NCBI GenBank assembly: GCA_000934455.1
Contig: JXUT01106070.1
Span: forward strand, 1 to 26,532
Direction of reading: 5' to 3'
From: Apostichopus parvimensis
Lineage: Eukaryota; Echinodermata; Holothuroidea; Aspidochirotida; Stichopodidae
DNA: 26,532 bases
Position 1 is the first letter of the stretch; every line of letters starts with the position of its first letter. Below the pieces are notes generated by a model. It was not told the origin of the DNA. It made no database searches and saw only the letters and a program-made list of their open reading frames with translations. The translations under genes and the position numbers were made by a program. Below are positions 23,001 through 26,532 of the stretch, one piece after another.

Positions 23001-26000
23001 ACAAGTTCATGTATGTTATAGTTTACCATATTATGAATGTGTTTAGGCATCATGACCACTAAACGTTTCGTTTTCTGGTTTTCTTGTATTTAATTGAGAG
23101 GGAGGAGGTGAGACAAAAAGGGCTTCAAGGGCATTTTCAACGCTTGTACGAATGATTGTCTGAAACTCCTGGGTTTTTAAGGCTTGTTTCAGGACATTAG
23201 TGACCATATTATGTTCACTAGTTGGCTTTCTTGATCTAAACTATATGCTGGTGGCCATTGTACAGGAGTTTTCAAATGTTTAAAGAATGCAGAGGCCGGT
23301 GGATAATCTACTCAGTTGCCTATCAACTATTTGCTGGTAATTAGTGTACTTTAAATGGTGTATCATAAGGTAGGGACTACAATGAACCATTATATAAGAT
23401 TGAAGGCTTAGGCTTCTGCAGTAACAAACTTGGAAATCTAAAATATCGTTGAGGCAGATCTTTTTCAAGGTGTTCGCAAGAGAATCTTCCACATCAGCTT
23501 TGTCTGCATGTTAATTCTTCTTTAATGAATTCTAAGTCATAATTCCACATAAATTTAAAGATTGGTAGAGGGACTGAGATATATGTTAGAGCGCTTGTGA
23601 CAAAGCCATAATCAAACATACAGAACTATGTTCAAGCCAGAATTTCAAATCAAATTTGCAGAGTAAATGCTATTGTGAACAGGATTACTCTTTGTATAGG
23701 GATGCCAAAGAAGTTCCTAAGGGACCTGTCTTCTGTCTACACCATAACATAAATACTGTCAACTGCTACCAACTGAATACCAAGTAACAATGGGCAGCTA
23801 GTGTGGAACAATGCATTTGTATGGGGATGCCAGTTAAATTCCTAAGATGGCAATGAGGATTATCTGGTGAGTGTAAGGAATGCAAAACCTAGTCACTACA
23901 CTAACTCCGCCCCAGATTGCTGCAAATGAAATGAAGCAATCGATAATACGGTAAGACAGAGGGCTTTCCATGTGGCTACATGCCTCAGTTGAACTTGTTG
24001 CATACAGACACTACTAGGCTAGATTCAATCAACCTTTACCATCTAACTAGAGATCAAAAACATTTTATGTCATGTACTCGCAAGCAACATGAACTTAATG
24101 CAAGCTACTGCAATAGTTTTACCATTAGATAAGCCAGTCACTACTGCCAAACCAGGCTATTGCCTAGAATCTAACTGAACATAATTACAGTTCAGGCTAC
24201 AATGTTACTAACGAGCCAATACAGAGATTAACCAAACTACTAACCTTATATATCTGATGTCTGAATATGTGTGTGATCAATATAGCAGGTTTACCTAAAC
24301 AAACAGGCAAACCTAAACATTACAAGACAGTGTGTGGGCTGCACACTGTGCGAATACTAACCATAATTTAGAGCATAATGTTATTTGCAAAAACGTGTCA
24401 AGTACCCTGAAAAGTAAACCAATACAAGCAATCAACAGACTAGCATGAAAAATAATTCCAAGAAAATTCGAAACGGCCACGTCAGGATCACCATTGAGGA
24501 GAAATGAGTTTTTAAGCTTGTACGCGACAATTTTGTTCATTTATCATTGCCTCAACATCTTGGCTGCCATGGACCAGTCAGTTGAGTAACAGTGAAGTAA
24601 CTCAAAGAAATATTCTTGTTCTTCTCATCAGGTTGATTGGCCAAGCAATATTGTTATCACAGATGCTTGCCTTGCTGTATATAATAGGATCTTCCTTTTC
24701 TTGTTCAAACTGAAACGAACTGCCTGGGTGCTGAGAGACATCCATCATCAACTAGACAGATGTGGTGAGACCTTTAAGTTTCTATCTTAATCTTGTCAAG
24801 GATTATCTGTGCTAGGAAAGACAGGTTAACTAAACAGGTGTGATGAGACCTTACAGTTACTCTTGTAAAGGATTATCTGTAATAGAAAAGACAGGTTAAC
24901 TAGACAGGTGTGGTGAGACCTTACAGTTAATCTTATAAAGGATTATCTGTAATAGGAAAGACAGTTTAACTAAACAGGTGTGATGAGACCTTACAGTTAA
25001 TCTTGTAAAGGATTATCTGTAATAGGAAAGACATATTAACTAGACAGGTGTGGTGAGACCTTACAGTTAATCTTATAAAGGATTATCTGTAATAGGAAAG
25101 ACAGGTTAACTAGACAGGTGTGGTGAGACCTTACAGTTAATCTTATAAAGGATTATCTGTAATAGGGAAGACAGGTTAACTAGACAGGTGTGGTGAGACC
25201 TTACAGTTAATCTTATAAAGGATTATCTGTAATAGGAAAGACAGGTTAACTAGACAGGTGTGGTGAGACCTTACAGTTAATCTTATAAAGGATTATATGT
25301 AATAGGAAAGACAGGTTAACTAGACAGGTGTGGTGAGACCTTACAGTTAATCTTGTAAAGGATTATCTGTAATAGGAAAGACAGGTTTACCAGACAAGTG
25401 TGGTTGGACCTTACAGTTACTCTTGTAAAGGATTATCTGTAATAGGAAAGACAGGTTAACCAGACAGGTGTGGTGAGACCTTACAGTTAATCTTGTAATG
25501 GATTTATGACATGAGCACTGTTGAACCTTAATATACTTGTGTTTGTTTTACAGCCAAGATACAGAATGCAGCCTCATCACACCAGTACCACCAGCTACAA
25601 TTATTCAGGTCAATTTTTCTTTCCTTATTTTATAGCAACAATGTTCATAAACAAGCCAATCAATTGAAGGAGGTCTAAAATTAGGTTAATTCTGAAACTA
25701 ATTCAAGTCAAAGTGATGTAAGGTCACAGTGGTTAATGAAAACCAAATCATTTTAGATGTTAGATTTAGAATGACTCTAGACATGTCAAACCATGATAAT
25801 CACGCCAGTAAATTTCTATCAGCATTAGAGAGATTACTAACACCAGTAATGTACACAGTTAAGATTATCAGTAGTAAATACTGTACTACTTCTCATATAT
25901 AGTATGCAGAAATTTTCTTAGAATTAGTCTGGATAGCTTCATTTTTAGATGCTGAATTTGATGTTGGATGCTCTCGTCCAGGCGTAATTACTAATTTGTC

Positions 26001-26197
26001 TTAATCCCTTGGCACTTTCTCCATGATTTTGTTTTTGTCACAGCCATGGCTACATTTACCAACATTCTAATGTGCCCCTCTCATTTTTCATTTCTAGACA
26101 CGAGATGCAGCATTTTGTGAGTGTAATGCAAAGTTACGTCGTCAACCAAGTCATTCACGTCAGCTGGGAAGAATTCAAGCAGAATCTGAAACAAAAT
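4704..26197 (+). CDS. TUBGCP6: TUBGCP6 (GCP6) orthologue, partial: 17 exons, both ends missing
   Basis: Gamma-tubulin complex component 6, a subunit of the gamma-tubulin ring complex. The join is 4704-5011, 6323-6508, 8911-9002, 9662-9801, 10730-10879, 12005-12086, 12457-12545, 13530-13645, 14846-16557, 17234-17329, 18586-18754, 19460-19601, 20373-20529, 22073-22110, 24632-24764, 25554-25608, 26098-26197. It totals 3765 nt, 1255 codons without a stop, and every junction is GT-AG with matching phase. Window residues 1-292 cover the N-terminal GCP domain, about 293-440 a charged coiled-coil stretch, about 440-990 a low-complexity insertion and about 991-1255 most of the C-terminal GCP domain that binds gamma-tubulin in this family. 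Diagnostic matches to vertebrate GCP6 (compared from memory) include RDKYYWTHGY, LMKLCCPE, RSITAPL, EGGEFGQ, VDWPSNIVIT and HEMQHFV. The long insertion between the GCP domains distinguishes GCP6 from GCP2-5. The N-terminus, C-terminus, promoter and polyadenylation site are outside the window or unrecognised. Confidence 0.95.
5012..6322 (+). other. Intron 1, with a 47-bp minisatellite
   Basis: GTAAGA donor and CTGTTAG acceptor. Besides the array at 5629-6055, it contains an AT-rich stretch rich in GTACTGTAGTAC-like inverted words around 5455-5515. The open frames in this intron come from the 47-bp array or from chance, and none resembles a known protein. Confidence 0.85.
5629..6055. repeat. 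47-bp minisatellite, 9 copies
   Basis: The anchor word AAGAAGG falls at 5634, 5681 and 5728, and its AAGAAGG or CAGAAGG equivalents recur every 47 bp to 6010. Units differ by a few substitutions (such as GATGTG/GCTGTG) and no indels are evident, which suggests recent expansion. Because 47 is not a multiple of 3, successive copies cycle through all three frames. Confidence 0.93.
6323..6508 (+). CDS. TUBGCP6: GCP6 exon 2: N-terminal GCP domain
   Basis: Begins with G, completing AGG, then ACT CTG GCC. It ends CTC AT|GTAAGT in phase 2. Key peptide segments are TGIKLISYLYRSCLD and LILLSLLRDACGPYL. These correspond to the vertebrate GCP6 segments with VKLLSYLYQ and LLSLL..SCEPY, a conserved helical pair of the GCP N-terminal domain. 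Confidence 0.96.
6590..7370. repeat. 65-bp minisatellite, 12 copies
   Basis: The anchor GCAAAGCTC (GCAAGCTC in copy 2) occurs at 6610, 6674, 6739, 6808 and 6866, then every 65 bp (6931, 6996, 7061, 7126, 7191, 7256, 7321). The 3' copies are nearly identical and the 5' copies more diverged. This polarity suggests that growth or homogenisation is active at the 3' end. Confidence 0.93.
7996..8132. repeat. 44-bp tandem triplicate
   Basis: Three almost identical copies begin at 7996, 8040 and 8084 and carry CACTCCCCTATTGTGATAGC. Only a few substitutions separate them, so the event is recent. Confidence 0.9.
8911..9002 (+). CDS. TUBGCP6: GCP6 exon 3: N-terminal GCP domain
   Basis: Begins with G, completing ATG (Met), followed by FIQDWSFHGICGDLYQEFMI. 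It ends AAA AGA G|GTAAGC in phase 1. The FI.DW...G...D.Y.EFMI pattern is a hallmark of GCP-family N-terminal domains and is closest to GCP6. Confidence 0.97.
9003..9661 (+). other. Intron 3, with a 48-bp direct duplication
   Basis: GTAAGC donor and TATCCTAG acceptor. A segment of about 48 bp at 9088-9135 recurs at 9303-9350 with two or three mismatches (215 bp apart). A GTC/ATC trinucleotide-like run lies near 9541-9570. Nothing else is recognisable. Confidence 0.85.
9088..9350. repeat. Dispersed direct repeat, 48 bp x2
   Basis: Copies at 9088-9135 and 9303-9350 share GTTAAAGAAGTATGACTTGT (the second copy is preceded by A instead of G). The intervening 167 bp is unique. Confidence 0.85.
9662..9801 (+). 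CDS. TUBGCP6: GCP6 exon 4: N-terminal GCP domain
   Basis: AT completes GAT, then KYYWTHGYKLRALEDQ..., and the exon ends LMKLCCPE in phase 0 before GTTTGA. The YWTHGY signature and the GKSINLMKLCCP run match vertebrate GCP6 very closely; GCP proteins share FW..GY and GKS.N.L here. The donor is weak (GAG|GTTTGA), but the protein alignment fixes it. Confidence 0.96.
9802..10729 (+). other. Intron 4, mostly an exon-5-derived tandem array
   Basis: Weak donor GTTTGA and acceptor CTATCATTATAG. From about 9890 to the acceptor it consists of diverged copies of its own 3' splice junction interspersed with TA-rich spacers. Confidence 0.9.
9890..10761 (+). repeat. Splice-acceptor-spanning array, 11 intronic copies plus exon 5 start
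   Basis: Each unit of about 65-105 bp carries some or all of a T-rich tract, an AG and the first 20-30 nt of exon 5, with core TATCTGCAATGTGGATATGG. Cores lie near 9905, 9970, 10038, 10140, 10237, 10342, 10412, 10475, 10538, 10600 and 10672, before the real exon copy at 10735. The nearest copy (AG ending 10665) matches 30 exonic nt through ATGGCC. Some copies have lost the AG (near 10475, 10538 and 10600). TA-rich spacers vary in length. The cores keep the exon frame (NVDM) locally. Confidence 0.9.
10730..10879 (+). CDS. TUBGCP6: GCP6 exon 5: end of N-terminal GCP domain
   Basis: Fifty codons in phase 0 at both ends, starting HFICNVDMAVPRIIITFSSK and ending SRKQK before GTCTCG. The motif VPRI.I.FS..EL matches vertebrate GCP6 directly downstream of the LCCP segment. 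The donor is weak, but the next exon joins in frame. The first 30 nt are the template or terminal copy of the intron 4 array. Confidence 0.95.
10880..12004 (+). other. Intron 5, with a TA-rich 40-bp minisatellite
   Basis: Donor GTCTCG; acceptor TTTTTATTTGTAG. The array occupies about 80% of the intron. The 3' flank (11875-11990) has three loose repeats of an AACTGACTGAAAG-like word. Confidence 0.9.
10988..11872. repeat. About 40-bp minisatellite, about 22 copies
   Basis: The conserved part ATCACTAGCAATGCCCCTCA plus GATTGAACT alternates with a variable (TA)n spacer. Two junctions (about 11218 and 11455) lack the spacer and join conserved blocks directly, giving 25-26-bp units. Substitutions are few in the conserved part, whereas spacer length varies by 2-bp steps. 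That is a composite of minisatellite and microsatellite evolution. Confidence 0.93.
12005..12086 (+). CDS. TUBGCP6: GCP6 exon 6: charged coiled-coil linker
   Basis: Starts in phase 0 (AASEEKAKEENAIRAHRQAA) and ends ATT CAG A|GTAAGC in phase 1. It is rich in E, K, R, A and Q, as expected for the helical/coiled-coil stretch that follows the N-terminal GCP domain in GCP6. Identification rests on position, composition and phase rather than strong residue identity. Confidence 0.9.
12087..12456 (+). other. Intron 6, no array
   Basis: GTAAGC donor, CTACTCCCAG acceptor. 370 bp of unique AT-rich sequence. It is one of the few introns here without an obvious tandem or dispersed repeat. Confidence 0.88.
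12457..12545 (+). CDS. TUBGCP6: GCP6 exon 7: coiled-coil linker
   Basis: AC completes AAC; the peptide runs NILKVRLEADAKKRKIFQEL and ends QQELL in phase 0 before GTAAGA. Vertebrate GCP6 has a comparable basic helix with KREQF..LKEQ at this point, so the K-R-K-I-F-Q-E-L-K-E-Q segment aligns well. Confidence 0.92.
12546..13529 (+). other. Intron 7, dominated by a 53-bp array
   Basis: GTAAGA donor, AATTCCCTCAG acceptor. Unique sequence is limited to the first 160 bp and the last 65 bp, the latter an A-rich run (13466-13520) that is unusual just before an acceptor. Confidence 0.9.
12706..13463. repeat. 53-bp minisatellite inside a 355-bp higher-order repeat
   Basis: The basic unit joins CATACAGACTCACCATCATC, TATATGTAGTAATGGTACAC and CATCACTCAGA. 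A non-repeat block beginning GTTTGTTCAGCTTTCAGG occurs twice, at 13053 and 13408 (355 bp apart), each time after a unit carrying CACAATCATC. So a block of several units plus the block of roughly 55-60 bp was duplicated as a whole. Confidence 0.9.
13530..13645 (+). CDS. TUBGCP6: GCP6 exon 8: acidic/basic coiled-coil linker
   Basis: Phase 0 start (RKASEDEAEKKEDKARMDAL). It ends GAG ATT AAA GCA AG|GTTTGG in phase 2, and the split codon AG+G gives Arg. Highly charged and compatible with continued helix. The weak GTTTGG donor is supported by the in-frame join to exon 9, which continues as REELIAYYEELSEDARKRER. Confidence 0.9.
13646..14845 (+). other. Intron 8, with a 44-bp array and a strong decoy acceptor
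   Basis: Weak GTTTGG donor and CCTTTCACAG acceptor. Two thirds of the intron is the array at 13893-14686. Directly after it stands TTTGCTTTCTTTCAG (ending 14702), a better-looking acceptor than the one used. Confidence 0.88.
13893..14686. repeat. 44-bp minisatellite, 18 copies
   Basis: The unit contains TTGTCTTCCTGTGGTTCTAT then GTGCACTTGACTGTAGCTCT. I count 18 copies by the CTTGAC word. Most are exactly 44 bp, and a few have 1- to 3-bp deletions (CTTCGTGG for CTTCCTGTGG). Sub-variants (CTGTAG/CTTTAG, GTGCAC/GTACAC) are interleaved, consistent with block duplications. Confidence 0.94.
14846..16557 (+). CDS. TUBGCP6: GCP6 exon 9: coiled coil plus long low-complexity insertion
   Basis: G completes AGG, then the peptide continues in frame with no stop until after CCT GAA G|GTAAAT (phase 1). 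The first 55 residues (14846-15010) are a basic helix with ERRALWKVRRRNLDQSRKEF, matching the ALWRIQRHRLE-type segment of vertebrate GCP6. The rest is Ser/Asp/Gln-rich and presumably disordered. It contains a 15-residue near-duplication (DVGHI, at 15189 and 15234), an acidic run (EEAEEDEEDEE, about 15448-15480), an exact-length 19-residue tandem duplication (15600-15713), five H-x-S-D-S motifs and a ten-copy 10-residue repeat (16068-16367). Vertebrate GCP6 also carries repeats in this region, but of 27 residues. Reading through the donor meets a stop after about 8 codons, which supports splicing at 16557. Confidence 0.95.
15600..15713 (+). repeat. 57-bp tandem coding duplication (19 aa x2)
   Basis: 15600-15656 and 15657-15713 encode GKPGNQHTVGISYNDDSRR and the same with Thr for Ser. 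The nucleotides are almost identical, so this in-frame duplication is recent. Confidence 0.95.
15786..16520 (+). repeat. Five dispersed H-x-S-D-S protein motifs
   Basis: Degenerate 12-13-residue motif H-[IPS]-S-D-S-x(4-5)-[LI]-[ML]-Y or similar. Copies are at 15786-15824 (HISDSSIKDLIYS), 15903-15938 (HSSDSSLQNTLY), 16005-16040 (HPSDSTAQSLMY), 16392-16427 (HPSDSTLQNVIY) and 16485-16520 (HPSDSRAQLLLY). The 10-aa array sits between copies 3 and 4. The vertebrate GCP6 27-aa repeat includes a comparable GHVSDAS core. Codon differences show that these copies are old. Confidence 0.75.
16068..16367 (+). repeat. 30-bp coding minisatellite, 10 copies of a 10-aa unit
   Basis: Exactly 10 units of 30 nt encode AIQGSQPDVP with variants (ALQ, ATQ, AMQ; GLQ, GSK, GSH; S, A or H changes). 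All units keep A-x-Q-G and V-P, and the length is always a multiple of three. Many copies differ by single bases only. Because the unit is 30 nt, the +1 frame is also open, which creates a spurious 110-residue frame. Confidence 0.95.
16558..17233 (+). other. Intron 9, no array
   Basis: GTAAAT donor and CTCTATGTTCAG acceptor. Only a 15-bp tandem duplicate (GCATGTATCATTTAT, about 16705 and 16720) and a loose repeat of TTAAGATGATA-like words near 16860-16910 were seen. The minus-strand frame overlapping its 3' end and exon 10 has no recognisable features. Confidence 0.85.
17234..17329 (+). CDS. TUBGCP6: GCP6 exon 10: acidic linker
   Basis: TT completes GTT (Val), then PEDKEEEIMNEEMLTKWTEE, ending FSVF A|GTGAGT in phase 1. 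It is acidic, as expected just before the C-terminal GCP domain. Sequence identity to vertebrate GCP6 is weak here. Support comes from the phase match on both sides and good splice sites. Confidence 0.85.
17367..17660. repeat. 34-bp minisatellite, about 8 copies
   Basis: The unit begins GTGTCACAAAGAAAGGTAGC and ends CTTTACTGTTTATGG. The GTGTCAC word recurs at 34-bp spacing at the 5' end, with one longer unit near 17470. The sequence from the donor itself (17330-17366) aligns loosely to the unit in the same register, so the donor may be a diverged first copy. Confidence 0.85.
17790..18515. repeat. About 168-bp higher-order repeat of TTGTATTGTACAG units
   Basis: Word TTGTATTGTACAGAAACAAG followed by TCCTA recurs near 17844, 18011, 18182 and 18349 (spacings about 167-171 bp). 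Each large unit holds three related sub-blocks (GTACAG, GTACTG, GTGCAG or GTCCAG) at about 74, 62 and 31 bp. Each sub-block has a T-rich run ending in CAG or CTG, so many resemble weak 3' splice sites. Confidence 0.88.
18586..18754 (+). CDS. TUBGCP6: GCP6 exon 11: start of C-terminal GCP domain
   Basis: AG completes AAG (Lys), then TDPSVDILAATGYIVSRSEV, ending in ALPVLLQRSITAPLTA CA|GTAAGT (phase 2). The LPVL..RSITAPL.A segment is nearly the same as in vertebrate GCP6 and marks the start of the GRIP2/C-terminal GCP domain. Confidence 0.97.
18755..19459 (+). other. Intron 11, with a 24-bp array
   Basis: GTAAGT donor, TTTCAATTTTAG acceptor. The repeat at 19029-19325 is the only recognisable feature. 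It keeps frames open on both strands because 24 is a multiple of three. Confidence 0.9.
19029..19325. repeat. 24-bp minisatellite, about 11 diverged copies
   Basis: The unit is CCCATTACTGGATGAAACTT plus CAAG. The central copies (19129-19200) are nearly identical and the outer copies progressively degenerate. The minus-strand translation gives an 8-residue SSSNGLEV-like repeat in a 98-residue frame, with no splice signals or family match to support coding. Confidence 0.88.
19460..19601 (+). CDS. TUBGCP6: GCP6 exon 12: C-terminal GCP domain
   Basis: G completes CAG (Gln), then VKIVNESILDYFHVELNIGN and a segment ending LEGGEFGQCLCDEMFDK in phase 0 before GTACGT. The motifs VN...LDYF.VEL, HF..LRRYL and EGGEF.Q.L.D..F are strongly conserved in the GCP family, and the details match GCP6. 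Confidence 0.98.
19602..20372 (+). other. Intron 12, with a 70-bp duplication
   Basis: GTACGT donor, TTTATGTTACAG acceptor. It contains an AT palindrome near 19630-19650 and a two-copy 70-bp tandem duplication at 20136-20272. The rest is unique. Confidence 0.88.
20136..20272. repeat. 70-bp tandem duplication
   Basis: CCTGCATACCCTCAGCAGTG begins at 20140 and again at 20210, and the copies are about 90% identical. Only two copies exist, so this may be a minisatellite at its birth stage. Confidence 0.9.
20373..20529 (+). CDS. TUBGCP6: GCP6 exon 13: C-terminal GCP domain
   Basis: Phase 0 start LSSVVHLHELLSPIFLNQTL, end FIPKVFKPN G|GTGAGT (phase 1). The ELL.P..LN..LS.A and L.F..K.IP.VF.PN patterns match the vertebrate GCP6 segment that follows the EGGEF region. 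Confidence 0.97.
20530..22072 (+). other. Intron 13, with a 33-bp array
   Basis: GTGAGT donor; acceptor TTTTTTTTTACTTTCACAG. Unique AT-rich sequence occupies 20530-21390 and 21806-22072. A 76-residue plus-strand frame at 20943-21173 has no recognisable features. Confidence 0.9.
21391..21805. repeat. 32-33-bp minisatellite, about 12 copies
   Basis: The unit is GTTTGTGGCTATAGATCAGC followed by TAATCTAAGG and G/T. Most copies are identical apart from AATCTAAG/AAGCTAAG/ACGCTAAG and the number of G residues. The first copy carries TTTATGG and TAGGTCAG and marks the diverged 5' edge. Confidence 0.93.
22073..22110 (+). CDS. TUBGCP6: GCP6 exon 14: 38-nt small exon
   Basis: CA completes GCA (Ala), then IDILDCLELKYK in phase 0 before GTAAGA. 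The vertebrate equivalent ends SCLELRYK just before VDWP. This 38-nt exon lies between introns of 1.5 and 2.5 kb and is easily missed by gene finders; skipping it would shift the frame (38 is not divisible by 3). Confidence 0.96.
22245..22500. repeat. 129-bp repeat x2, related to a fragment near 991-1010
   Basis: AGGTCAAAGGTCA occurs at 22258-22270 and 22387-22399 (129 bp apart), each followed by a further GGTCA and then a CTTGTAAACATGATGAC-like word (22304 and 22432). CTTGTAAACATGATAACTCA also occurs at 991-1010, upstream of exon 1. The shared order points to a dispersed repetitive element. The AGGTCA-A-AGGTCA arrangement is formally a DR1 nuclear-receptor element, but repeat origin is the simpler explanation. 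Confidence 0.7.
24313..24540 (-). other. Uncertain antisense open frame in intron 14
   Basis: A 75-codon frame on the minus strand begins MNKIVAYKLKNSFLLNGDPD and contains a hydrophobic segment (FLGIIFHASLLIACIGLLF) that could be one membrane helix. Upstream on the same strand lie ATGs, including a tiny frame (MAAKMLRQ, near 24545-24571). I do not recognise it. No TATA-like box, poly(A) signal or convincing splice partner was found. It could be the first exon of a nested gene, but chance is more likely. Confidence 0.15.
24632..24764 (+). CDS. TUBGCP6: GCP6 exon 15: C-terminal GCP domain
   Basis: Phase 0 start VDWPSNIVITDACLAVYNRI, end HHQLDRC G|GTGAGA (phase 1). VDWP.NIVIT..C...Y..IF.FL..LK...W.L.D is the most conserved motif of the GCP C-terminal domain and matches GCP6 well. 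Its last 15 nt (24750-24764) are the first copy of the intron 15 array. Confidence 0.98.
24750..25495 (+). repeat. Donor-spanning 70-bp minisatellite, 11 copies
   Basis: The unit carries AACTAGACAGGTGTGGTGAG, that is, the last 15 nt of exon 15 plus its 5' splice site, followed by ACCTTACAGTTAATCTT and onward. The GTGAGACC word (or a variant) lies at 24765 (true donor), 24843, then every 70 bp: 24913, 24983, 25053, 25123, 25193, 25263, 25333, 25403, 25473. Copies at 24843 and 24983 read ATGAGACC and have lost the GT; 25403 reads GTTGGACC. The others keep a GTG|GTGAGA context identical to the true donor. Confidence 0.95.
24765..25553 (+). other. Intron 15, almost entirely the 70-bp array
   Basis: GTGAGA donor and GTTTGTTTTACAG acceptor. 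Only the last 60 bp or so are unique. Confidence 0.93.
25554..25608 (+). CDS. TUBGCP6: GCP6 exon 16: C-terminal GCP domain
   Basis: CC completes GCC (Ala), then KIQNAASSHQYHQLQLF and AG|GTCAAT (phase 2). Q.HQLQLFR aligns with the vertebrate QFRQLQLFK run that directly precedes HEMQHFV. The donor (GTCAAT) is weak, but both neighbours join in frame. Confidence 0.96.
25609..26097 (+). other. Intron 16, no array
   Basis: GTCAAT donor; TTTTTCATTTCTAG acceptor. 489 bp of unique AT-rich sequence without recognisable repeats. Confidence 0.9.
26098..26197 (+). CDS. TUBGCP6: GCP6 exon 17: C-terminal GCP domain, last exon in window
   Basis: A completes AGA (Arg), then HEMQHFVSVMQSYVVNQVIH and VSWEEFKQNLKQN, ending in phase 0 before GTAAGA. 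HEMQHFV..(I/M)Q.Y..NQ..HV.W.EF is shared with vertebrate GCP6. The remaining part of the C-terminal domain (over 100 residues in vertebrates) must lie in exons beyond 26532. Confidence 0.98.
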
Positions 26198-26532
26198 GTA
26201 AGAGAACTTTTATCTTTCTTTATACCAGCCTTCATTCTACTGAATTAGAAAGAGTGTATACAGTAATTATACCAGCCTGGTTTTATTGCATGTGAGAGAG
26301 TTTAACCATGCTTTAAACCAGCCTGGATTCTACTGCTTGTGAGAGAGTGTATGCATTCATTATACCAGCCTGGATTCTGCTGAAAGTGAGAGAGTGTGTA
26401 CATTCTTTAACCAGCCTGGATTCTGATCAATGTGAGAGAGTGTATACATTCTTTAAACCAGCCTGGAATCTGCTGAATGTAAGAGATTGTATACATTCTT
26501 TGTACCAGTCTGGATTCTGCTGAGTGTGAGAG
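26195..26532 (+). repeat. Donor-anchored 47-bp minisatellite, runs off the window
   Basis: The unit contains AATGTGAGAGAGTGTATACA, then TTCTTTATACCAGCCTGGAT and TCTGCTG. GT of GTRAGAG lies at 26198 (true donor), then 26292, 26339, 26386, 26432, 26479 and 26526. The interval from 26198 to 26292 is 2 x 47, and later steps are 46-47 bp. The intermediate copy near 26245 has lost the GT. The array is cut off by the window edge, so its full length is unknown. Confidence 0.88.

Larger units (their letters stand above)
22111..24631 (+). other. Intron 14 (2.5 kb), with dispersed-repeat fragments
   Basis: GTAAGA donor and TTCTTCTCATCAG acceptor. It contains a two-copy 129-bp repeat with AGGTCA half-sites (about 22245-22500) and a loose duplicate (TTTGTATAGGGATGCC, about 23691 and 23816). 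A minus-strand frame at 24313-24540 is of uncertain status. The rest (22500-23680, 23860-24300) shows nothing recognisable. Confidence 0.88.

Noticed and set aside
1..26532. Viral, toxin or defence-system genes
   Set aside because: No reverse transcriptase, integrase, capsid, nuclease or toxin motifs were seen in the listed frames or in the sequence I read. The only recognisable protein is GCP6.

Overview
The window is a piece of an invertebrate animal nuclear genome. It is AT-rich, with low coding density, and has GT-AG introns with pyrimidine-rich acceptors and large amounts of intronic minisatellite. No phylum can be named safely from sequence alone. One gene is recognisable and it runs left to right across the window. 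It is the orthologue of TUBGCP6 (GCP6, gamma-tubulin complex component 6), a subunit of the gamma-tubulin ring complex that nucleates microtubules at centrosomes and other organising centres. I identified it by joining 17 exons whose splice phases all agree. They give one uninterrupted reading frame of exactly 3765 nt (1255 codons), whose peptide matches the GCP6 order: N-terminal GRIP/GCP domain, charged coiled-coil segment, long low-complexity insertion, C-terminal GRIP/GCP domain. Both ends of the gene lie outside the window.

Layout. 1-4703: upstream intron or 5' flank with no recognised exon, a 25-bp minisatellite (2145-2835) and several degenerate repeats. 4704-10879: exons 1-5, the N-terminal GCP domain. 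12005-13645: exons 6-8, a charged, predicted coiled-coil stretch. 14846-16557: exon 9, a 1.7-kb exon encoding the GCP6-specific insertion, with a ten-copy coding minisatellite and five copies of an H-x-S-D-S motif. 17234-17329: exon 10, a linker. 18586-26197: exons 11-17, most of the C-terminal, gamma-tubulin-binding GCP domain. The last part of that domain, the stop codon and the 3' UTR lie beyond 26532.

The striking feature is the introns. Most carry their own tandem array (units of about 24 to 70 bp, 8 to 22 copies), and the families do not resemble one another. In at least three cases the array runs across an exon/intron junction, so the true splice site is the exon-proximal terminal copy of an array of look-alike sites. 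These are the exon 5 acceptor (I count 11 upstream copies carrying part of the start of exon 5), the exon 15 donor (11 sites spaced almost exactly 70 bp) and the exon 17 donor (about 8 sites spaced 47 bp). A fourth case, the exon 10 donor, is plausible. I found no convincing second gene, RNA gene, intact transposon or CRISPR-like array, and no evidence of a new multi-gene system. The junction-spanning minisatellites are the most novel-looking observation. All calls come from reading the sequence; no database search was run.
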